Of a DNA stretch of 52,687 nucleotides, positions 48,301 through 52,687 are shown one piece after another (the stretch's first letter is position 1; every line of letters starts with the position of its first letter). The DNA lies in the NCBI RefSeq assembly GCF_000691805.2, contig NZ_DF820495.1:1-52687 (forward strand), read 5' to 3'. Made by a program: the position numbers and the translations under genes. The notes beneath the pieces were generated by a model. The model made no database searches. It saw only the letters and a program-made list of their open reading frames with translations, and was not told the DNA's origin. The DNA comes from Weissella oryzae SG25 (GTDB lineage: Bacteria > Bacillota > Bacilli > Lactobacillales > Lactobacillaceae).

Positions 48301-48941
48301 TAACCATTAATAAAGAAATGCTGCTGGCTCAAATCAATCTGGTCAGTTTTAAGAAAAAGTCCTAGTGCGGTCAATAATTCACTTGAAAGATATTGATTTC
48401 GCTCCTTTAATTCTTGATCAAGTGCTCGACCAATTAAAGCTAAATCATTTAATTTATGTTGAAGTACCACCTGCCCATCTAACGCCGCAGTCATTGCTGT
48501 TACTTCGTCCCAACTTAAACCAGATTCCTTTAACTCTAATAATTGTTTAGCAAATTGTTTAATAAACCCTTGTTTGCCTAGTAGACCGGCATACTGCTCT
48601 AACTGATCTGCTCGCTCAACTAGTAAACGCTGCACTAGCATGACCATACCATTACTTGAAAGGTTTGCCTGCTGATAGAGTGGGTCATTTTTCATATAAT
48701 ACCAAGATAACCGGCTTAATGAAAAAACCTGAACCTTGGGTGTCACTAAAGCAGCACCATGTCGCCCATCAAGTTCTGCAAGGCGTGCTAATACTTTGAT
48801 TTCTGATTCAAATTTAATATGGTTAGGAACAATATAAAAGAGCTCTGCCTGGGCATCTTGTTGCCTTAATGCTTGCATTTCTTTTAATAAGGCAAGCTCA
48901 TGATCAACACTTGCTTGTCCAAAGAGTAATGATAGTGCCAA
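45396..48941 (-). CDS. rexB: ATP-dependent exonuclease subunit B (RexB/AddB)
   Basis: Second nuclease subunit of the same complex. 1181 residues. N-terminal inactivated helicase-like part, then the nuclease: GKIDRYDQV, VVDYKSGNKLFDY and LELQLLTYWDAM near the C-terminus. The N-terminus LLFGQASVDHE lacks the P-loop, and the iron-sulphur cysteines of Bacillus AddB are absent, both typical of RexB. The start is TTG at 48941, with GGAAGG four bases upstream. It lies 45 nt after the YolD-like gene with no terminator between, so the four repair genes may be one transcript. Confidence 0.94.
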   Translation of the reverse strand: MALSLLFGQASVDHELALLKEMQALRQQDAQAELFYIVPNHIKFESEIKVLARLAELDGRHGAALVTPKVQVFSLSRLSWYYMKNDPLYQQANLSSNGMVMLVQRLLVERADQLEQYAGLLGKQGFIKQFAKQLLELKESGLSWDEVTAMTAALDGQVVLQHKLNDLALIGRALDQELKERNQYLSSELLTALGLFLKTDQIDLSQQHFFINGYSQMTTSERGVVEALIANAGSVTIALPSDEGAASLLQKELVDYDLFYKPKRLAQKLQNFAQSNNISVRAKSITDKRKMSDTYLALEDFWINYVQHGIEKTQANQQVPDLEILELTSRYHEVEQMARIIRREVAMGRARYRDYILLTRDLGQYENIIPAVFAKYDLPIFMDLDRPMALHPLVAFIRQLLSLAPNYALTDIMALLKTELLIPAEVNIDDYRAALALTENYALAKNYSGWRWTDAKPWQYDYRVTEDDDETVRLRAAAQDAQLAMIHEQISTLVKPFLDQLKAATDAREIARLLYAFLIRAGVDKRILAWRDLAIEQGDLWSAQQPEQVWRNLIAILDDFVAVFDHEQIDLAEFNDLLGAAFDNAKYSGIPATMDQVRISESGIVQNKGYCTVMIFGATSANMPATMKQHALLHDSDRVHLQAVLPNEIALQDTVDQTMADEELLIYNAMMIGTKHLIWLYATSDGESAQQASTYILRLKRAFFVESKVLPSLPNFNADAKTVDIWVGSPAASAANALVAARLAQVNHGVLSPAWQSLIGLVRQNDSALMERLFAALDYRNQPQKLKNDLVKALFGDNLKTSISRLESYARNPYEFFLKYGLRLNERQVLALTPAEKGTLMHGLLERSFRGVISRAEPLGKLTQAEVSATVKAALANLLASDDPTYDIFKSTARMKFLTGLLSQTVEQALLSMQRGQTIDGLTQSLAVETGFGLGQQSLKPLVQHLPLGEVTVRGKIDRYDQVGQDYLVVVDYKSGNKLFDYNQTLAGLELQLLTYWDAMVKNAQSLANKQMAAAMFWSLSTTVIKAEDLNANSFVDLQTQALASTYEQGKYRGLILNQDDFIEQLAGSDEENSPFAIKRKKSGEFAASADVIDQEERDLLLDFVAAKTASIAGQILRGEFPLAPYRMGNKSALQYSEYKAIMRFDAMMGDHYHDLNGGLKKADALAEMQRLIDQVKGAEN

Positions 48942-48986
48942 TGTTCCTTCCTCGTTTCAAATTAATTACTTTAATTTTATCAAAAA

Positions 48987-49379
48987 TCACTTATGAAAAC
49001 CGACCCATTGAATATCATCAATCTTTATAGCGTCTGTACCAATAAAAACGAAGTTATTTTCATCGTACCCCTGTACAATACCACTAACTAATGCCGGCAA
49101 AGTGCCATCAATACTCTGTAGCTTAACTTGAAGGTCAACCTTTAACCGCTGCCGATATGCCTTAAATAATAGGGCAGTAATCTCAATTTCTGTCATTGCT
49201 GTTTGCCAACTACGCGCCTTAATCTGTGTATTGTAAGCTTGTTCTTTAGCAATTTGCTCCGTATGATCTGATAAATAGTAGCCTAACCATTTGACCATAC
49301 CGCGGTCATAGTATCTTTCTTCAAAAAAAGTTTGCGCTTTCTGATAAGCACTTATGTTTTGCTGATGCTGCTTATCCAT
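48987..49379 (-). CDS. YolD-like protein
   Basis: Small protein of the YolD family, often paired with Y-family polymerases in Firmicutes. 130 residues: an N-terminal segment with ISAYQKAQTFFEERYYDRGMVKW, then LSDHTEQIAKEQ and a C-terminal beta part ending IDDIQWVGFHK, typical of YolD. ATG 49379 overlaps the end of the polymerase gene by 8 nt and has GAGGTGG upstream; the longer frame from 49442 lies inside the polymerase gene and is not used. Possible accessory or regulator of the polymerase. Confidence 0.8.
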   Translation of the reverse strand: MDKQHQQNISAYQKAQTFFEERYYDRGMVKWLGYYLSDHTEQIAKEQAYNTQIKARSWQTAMTEIEITALLFKAYRQRLKVDLQVKLQSIDGTLPALVSGIVQGYDENNFVFIGTDAIKIDDIQWVGFHK

Positions 49380-50679
49380 ATGCGTTTCCACCTCGATGGC
49401 CGCCAACCAGGCCGGCCCTTGAAAGCATCGTTCCCCCGGCACCTAATGAATTAGATTTAATGATTGCAGTTACACCATATTGCTTTCTAAGCATATCAAC
49501 AACTTGATCTAAACGTTTTTGCTTATCATCTTGTCGATAATCAACAAATAAATCAAGTTGTTCACGCTTATTTGCCTGAACTTTTTGGGCGGCTACATAG
49601 ATATTTCGAATACTTTGACCTTGATAGATTTGCTCAAAAATCGTTTCAAAAGCAACCACAAGTTTACTTGTTTGATTAGTTGGTGATAAGCCAAATTGTC
49701 CCCTAACACTAGTCGAATTTTGCCAACTACCACCCAAAGTCAATGTCACTTGCCCAGAAATTAGGTGCTCTGCTCTTAGCCGCGCAGCTATTTGTTCAGC
49801 CATTTCACGAATTACATTTTTTATTTCCAAAGGATCTTGATAATTTCTGGGTAATACTTGACCATTTGATAAAGAGCGCTGTTTAACCCCGTGTTTTTCA
49901 GTAATCCGACTGCGGTCAATTCCCCATGCTAGTGCAAACAGAGCCTCGCCCTTCACGCCAAATTCAGCCTGCAAAGTTGTGGGGTCAGCTAAAGCCAAGT
50001 CCCTCATTGACATAAGGCCTAATCGATGTAACCTTTTAGCTGTTCGACTACCAATACTCCATACCTGATCTAAGTTTTTTATCGGCCATAATTTTTTAGG
50101 GACATCCTCAAAATGCCATTCAGCAAATAAATCATGGGCTCCCTTGGCCTCTAAATCTAGCGCTAGTTTAGCCATTGTTAAATTATCGCCTACACCGACT
50201 GATAGGTATAACCCAATTTCTTGACGTAATCGTTGCTGAATAATTCTAGCTAATTTTTTTAAAGTCAAATCAGCACCATATTGTGAACATAGATAGGTCC
50301 AAGAATCCGTTACATCTAAAAAGGATTCATCAATCGAATAAATGTGTAAATCTTCATCTGCAACATAGGCACGGAAAATATCATTTACCCGCTTATTCAC
50401 GGCAATATAATAGTTCATCCTTGGTTCCTTAATTACCAGGCGAGGATCATTGACTGGTACCTCATATGCTCTTGATACATTAGAAATACCAAATAACTTT
50501 TTAGCCATCGGCGATGCTGCTAAAATCAAGCCTTTGCCGGCATTTTCTGCTGTTGACATAACTACAAGCACCGCAGTTAATGGATTCAAGCCAGCCTCAA
50601 TTGCTTCAACACTGGCATAAAAGCTTTTTGAATCAATTGCTAAAATTTTTCTACGTTCTTCTGCGGGAAATAATCGCAT
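49372..50679 (-). CDS. Y-family DNA polymerase (UvrX/UmuC type)
   Basis: Translesion polymerase, 435 residues. Catalytic acidic residues lie in AIDSKSFYASVEA (near residue 15) and IYSIDESFLDV (near residue 115-125); helix-hairpin-helix region VWSIGSRTAKRLHRLGL near 210-226, followed by the little-finger domain. The Ser-rich YSIDESFLD and overall length match the YqjW/UvrX group. Coupled to the YolD-like gene. I saw no CGAAC-N4-GTTCG SOS box upstream. Confidence 0.92.
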   Translation of the reverse strand: MRLFPAEERRKILAIDSKSFYASVEAIEAGLNPLTAVLVVMSTAENAGKGLILAASPMAKKLFGISNVSRAYEVPVNDPRLVIKEPRMNYYIAVNKRVNDIFRAYVADEDLHIYSIDESFLDVTDSWTYLCSQYGADLTLKKLARIIQQRLRQEIGLYLSVGVGDNLTMAKLALDLEAKGAHDLFAEWHFEDVPKKLWPIKNLDQVWSIGSRTAKRLHRLGLMSMRDLALADPTTLQAEFGVKGEALFALAWGIDRSRITEKHGVKQRSLSNGQVLPRNYQDPLEIKNVIREMAEQIAARLRAEHLISGQVTLTLGGSWQNSTSVRGQFGLSPTNQTSKLVVAFETIFEQIYQGQSIRNIYVAAQKVQANKREQLDLFVDYRQDDKQKRLDQVVDMLRKQYGVTAIIKSNSLGAGGTMLSRAGLVGGHRGGNAYG

Positions 50680-50715
50680 AAGTGGAGCCTGCCTTTTGAA
50701 AATTAAGTTAAAGCT

Positions 50716-50744
50716 AATATAACGCGAAAATTAATTCCTTTCAA
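50716..50744 (-). promoter_or_regulatory. Y-family polymerase promoter
   Basis: On the minus strand TTGAAA (50739-50744), a 17-nt spacer containing the near-palindrome GAATTAATTTTC, and TATATT (50716-50721). Confidence 0.6.
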
Positions 50745-50814
50745 GTGGCTTTTAACCTTCTCGCATATCCTCTATACTTATGATAAGTAAATTTTAACTT
50801 TATGAGGAGCGCCT

Positions 50815-51705
50815 ATGTGTACCAGTATCAAAATGCAAGCCGTGGATGGTAGTCTGCTCTTAGCCCGCACCATGGATTGGCATACCTTTCCAGCTAGGCC
50901 AATCATTTTGCCCCGCAATTATCAATGGTTGGGTGTCTGTCAGAACCAAGTATTTACAAATAAATATGCTATCCTTGGCGTTGGACATGACATTGAAAAT
51001 ATTCACGCTGACCTCTCAGATGGTATCAATGAATTTGGCTTGGCTGGGCAAAAATTAACCTTCTCAAATGCCTCAGTTTATAGCCAAACGATTAATCCCC
51101 AGTTAAAACAACTCGCTCCCTTTGAATTTGTCCTTTGGGTTTTAGGTAATTTTAAATCCGTCGCCGAAATCATTGAAAATATTGCTCAAATCCAACTAAT
51201 GACCGACACAAATGCAACTTTTAAATTTGGCCGTAATGATTTACACTTTGCTTTTGCTGATAAAACTGGTGCCATGATTAATATTGAGCCTCTTGCTGGC
51301 CGTTTAGAAGTTAAGGTTAACCAAATTGGCCTCCTTACCAATGCACCTAATTTTGAGCGTGAAATTTCTAAGCTAAACCAATACATGGATTTTTCGAGTC
51401 CGGCTAATAATCTCAATCAAATTTCAAGTGGTAATTTCAGTGGTAAATTGGGCCTCCCAGGCGGTTTTACACCGACGGCACGGTTTATCCGTGCAACGCT
51501 GCTAAAGGAATATGCTATCACCCCGGCAGATGAAGCCGCTAATTTAATTGAGACCTGGCACATTTTAAATTCGGTAACTGTTCCGCGAAGTGCACAACGT
51601 TCAACGACCTATACTATCTATCGTTGCGCATATTCCTTAAATAATAGAAGTCTCTACTATCAAGCATATGATGATTTGAATGTCAGTTCTTACACTTTTA
51701 ATTAG
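50815..51705 (+). CDS. Choloylglycine hydrolase family protein (Ntn hydrolase)
   Basis: Linear amide hydrolase related to bile salt hydrolase and penicillin V acylase. 296 residues. After Met removal Cys2 is the N-terminal nucleophile; Arg18 and Asp21 (in LLARTMDW) match the catalytic pair, Asn176 lies in LLTNAPNF and Arg223 in PTARFIR. The residue matching Asn82 of bile salt hydrolase (LNF) is Thr82 (LTF), and it is not the Tyr of penicillin V acylase either, so the substrate is unclear. GAGGAGCG precedes the ATG. No signal peptide. Single gene on the plus strand. Confidence 0.88.
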   Translation: MCTSIKMQAVDGSLLLARTMDWHTFPARPIILPRNYQWLGVCQNQVFTNKYAILGVGHDIENIHADLSDGINEFGLAGQKLTFSNASVYSQTINPQLKQLAPFEFVLWVLGNFKSVAEIIENIAQIQLMTDTNATFKFGRNDLHFAFADKTGAMINIEPLAGRLEVKVNQIGLLTNAPNFEREISKLNQYMDFSSPANNLNQISSGNFSGKLGLPGGFTPTARFIRATLLKEYAITPADEAANLIETWHILNSVTVPRSAQRSTTYTIYRCAYSLNNRSLYYQAYDDLNVSSYTFN

Positions 51706-51709
51706 ACAT

Positions 51710-51750
51710 AAAAAAATGCTCCTTTCTGATGAATGAAAGGGGCATTTTTC
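51710..51750. terminator. Bidirectional terminator
   Basis: AAAAATGCTCCTTTC/GAAAGGGGCATTTTT (one G-U pair) around an 8-nt loop, shared by the hydrolase (plus) and the unknown gene (minus). Confidence 0.88.
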
Positions 51751-52513
51751 AAAACCAAACTAGTTCACCAGTTGCCTGGTAATGTGCTAATATCTTTGCT
51801 TTCCGCTTTAGATAGCTCTGCTTCAATTTTTCAATCGCATAATTATCTAAAACATTATAGACTAGCCGGACATTATTTTCTGGTATATCAACTTGTCCAT
51901 CGTTTGTAAATTGATCCAATAACCAATCAATATGCACAGCAGTATCAAGTGAATCCTCGTCACTTGCTTGATAGCCTTGCAAAATTACAGTTCCAGATGC
52001 ATTATGCTCCAGTAATTCAAGCTCAACCACCTGCTCGGCTGATGCAACCACCGTATCATGGAAATAGGTAAAAGTATCAGCTACTGGTAGATTTGCTAAA
52101 TGAGCCACTTGATCATCTGATATTCCTAAGTAACGCTGATCAGCCTTACTCATAATTACTTGATAATAGACTGTCGCATTAGGCTCATGATTTTTAAGAG
52201 CGGCTAACATTTCATCATCAGTTACGACACCCAACTCAGTTTCCGTAGTTTCAAGACCAGGTAATTGCTCTACTGCTTCTTCAGATGACTCCGTTAGTTG
52301 CAGTATTGAACTTTCAAGTAATTGTTGCTTATCAGCCCGTTCCGCTTCATATAGTTGAATGGTTTCTTCCGGGTTAGCTAATAAATACTCATGAACCCAA
52401 GTTTGCATGGTGCTTCTGGCTGGCTCAAAAATGGCTTCCATGGTCGACCACTCTGTTCCGGATAAATACTCTTTAATAATCATTTGCTTATATTCATTAG
52501 TATATTTTCCCAT
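51749..52513 (-). CDS. Unknown protein with transposase-like N-terminal helix-turn-helix
   Basis: Not recognised. Of 254 residues, the first 45 (MGKYTNEYKQMIIKEYLSG, then ARSTMQTWVHEY) resemble the helix-turn-helix start of IS3-family OrfA or Psq-like proteins. An acidic, Gln/Glu-rich linker (about 50-95) follows, then a domain (about 100-230) with NATVYYQVIMSKADQRYLG and hydrophobic strands, and a basic C-terminus (EKLKQSYLKRKAKILAHY). No DDE catalytic residues are apparent, so it is not a transposase. AAAGGGGG precedes the ATG. It lies between a terminator and a 5S rRNA gene on the same strand. Confidence 0.75.
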   Translation of the reverse strand: MGKYTNEYKQMIIKEYLSGTEWSTMEAIFEPARSTMQTWVHEYLLANPEETIQLYEAERADKQQLLESSILQLTESSEEAVEQLPGLETTETELGVVTDDEMLAALKNHEPNATVYYQVIMSKADQRYLGISDDQVAHLANLPVADTFTYFHDTVVASAEQVVELELLEHNASGTVILQGYQASDEDSLDTAVHIDWLLDQFTNDGQVDIPENNVRLVYNVLDNYAIEKLKQSYLKRKAKILAHYQATGELVWF

Positions 52514-52591
52514 TTAACTGCCCCCTTTCCATTCGAGTAGCATATAGCCTATTTTAACAGGCAGCTGGGTAAAGTCTATAATAATTAGAAC

Positions 52592-52616
52592 AAAAAGACA
52601 CCCTTGCGGGTGCCTT
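52592..52616 (-). terminator. rRNA operon terminator
   Basis: On the minus strand GGCACCC, loop GCAA and GGGTGTC followed by five T, seven bases after the 5S 3' end. Confidence 0.9.
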
Positions 52617-52622
52617 TACTTT

Positions 52623-52687
52623 GCATCGCGATGTCCTATCCTCGCAGGAGGCGATCCTCCAACTACTTTTGGCGCTACTGAGCTTAA
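52623..52687 (-). rRNA. rrf: 5S rRNA, 3' part (runs off the right edge)
   Basis: On the minus strand the sequence begins TTAAGCTCAGTAGCGCC and contains AGTAGTTGGAGGATCGCC and TGCGAGGATAGGACATCGC, the well-conserved 3' half of 5S rRNA in lactobacilli. The 5' half lies outside the window. The exact 3' end is approximate. Confidence 0.92.

Noticed and set aside
50680-50814. SOS/LexA box before the Y-family polymerase
   Set aside because: No CGAAC-N4-GTTCG or close variant; only a weak AT-rich near-palindrome is present.
51749-52513. Insertion sequence based on the transposase-like N-terminus
   Set aside because: No DDE domain, no terminal inverted repeats or target duplication seen, and a normal ribosome binding site and terminator context.

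Overview
The window is an ordinary low-GC Firmicute chromosome segment, most likely from a heterofermentative lactic acid bacterium of the Leuconostoc/Weissella branch of Lactobacillaceae (inference). The signs are PolC-type polymerase, the RexAB exonuclease pair, an lactobacillus-style mreB-DUF2969-rodA cluster, a D-Ala-D-Ala dipeptidase, glucose-6-phosphate dehydrogenase, and an uppS-cdsA-rseP-proS-polC cluster without dxr (which fits use of the mevalonate route). mreB/rodA favour a rod or coccobacillus such as Weissella. No phage, integrase, intact insertion sequence or CRISPR array was seen. The segment lies between two rRNA operons on the minus strand: the left edge is a 16S leader with two tandem promoters, and the right edge is the 3' part of a 5S gene with its terminator. 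Most genes (31 of 39 confidently called CDSs) are on the minus strand.

Layout. 1-9.6 kb: rRNA leader, then polC, proS, rseP, cdsA and uppS (replication, tRNA charging, membrane proteolysis, phospholipid and undecaprenyl phosphate synthesis). 9.7-15.3 kb: a Cof-type HAD phosphatase, an unknown multi-pass membrane protein, then purine genes hpt and purA facing an AzgA/PbuG-like purine permease across a region with three PurBox-like sites. 15.3-23.2 kb: a DHA2 drug exporter with a divergent, apparently leaderless tetR; ezrA; rpsD with a structured S4-type leader; nagR and nagA with a NagR-like operator; a Nudix hydrolase. 23.2-29.6 kb: MacB-like ABC exporter, a serine-rich membrane-anchored protein, tRNA-Glu, proC, rodA, DUF2969, mreB. 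29.7-32.8 kb: murF, an alpha/beta hydrolase and a VanX-like dipeptidase on the plus strand. 32.8-41.5 kb: zwf (cre-like site), glpK, two MFS transporters, a marR-DHA2-DUF4811 operon, and adhP behind a Rex-box-like site. 41.6-52.5 kb: rexA, rexB, a YolD-like protein overlapping a Y-family polymerase, a choloylglycine-hydrolase-family enzyme, and an unknown protein with a transposase-like N-terminus.

I found no clear new multi-gene system. The points most worth checking are residue-level or regulatory: PolC has lost all four cysteines expected in its zinc-binding loop; GlpK has Arg in place of the His phosphorylated by the PTS in related bacteria; a divergent promoter has symmetrically placed PurBoxes; adhP has a Rex-like site; a perfect 32-nt palindrome lies upstream of marR; and two hairpin arrangements in the uppS-cdsA-rseP operon look like attenuators. 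All functional calls come from reading motifs and context by eye; no database search was run.
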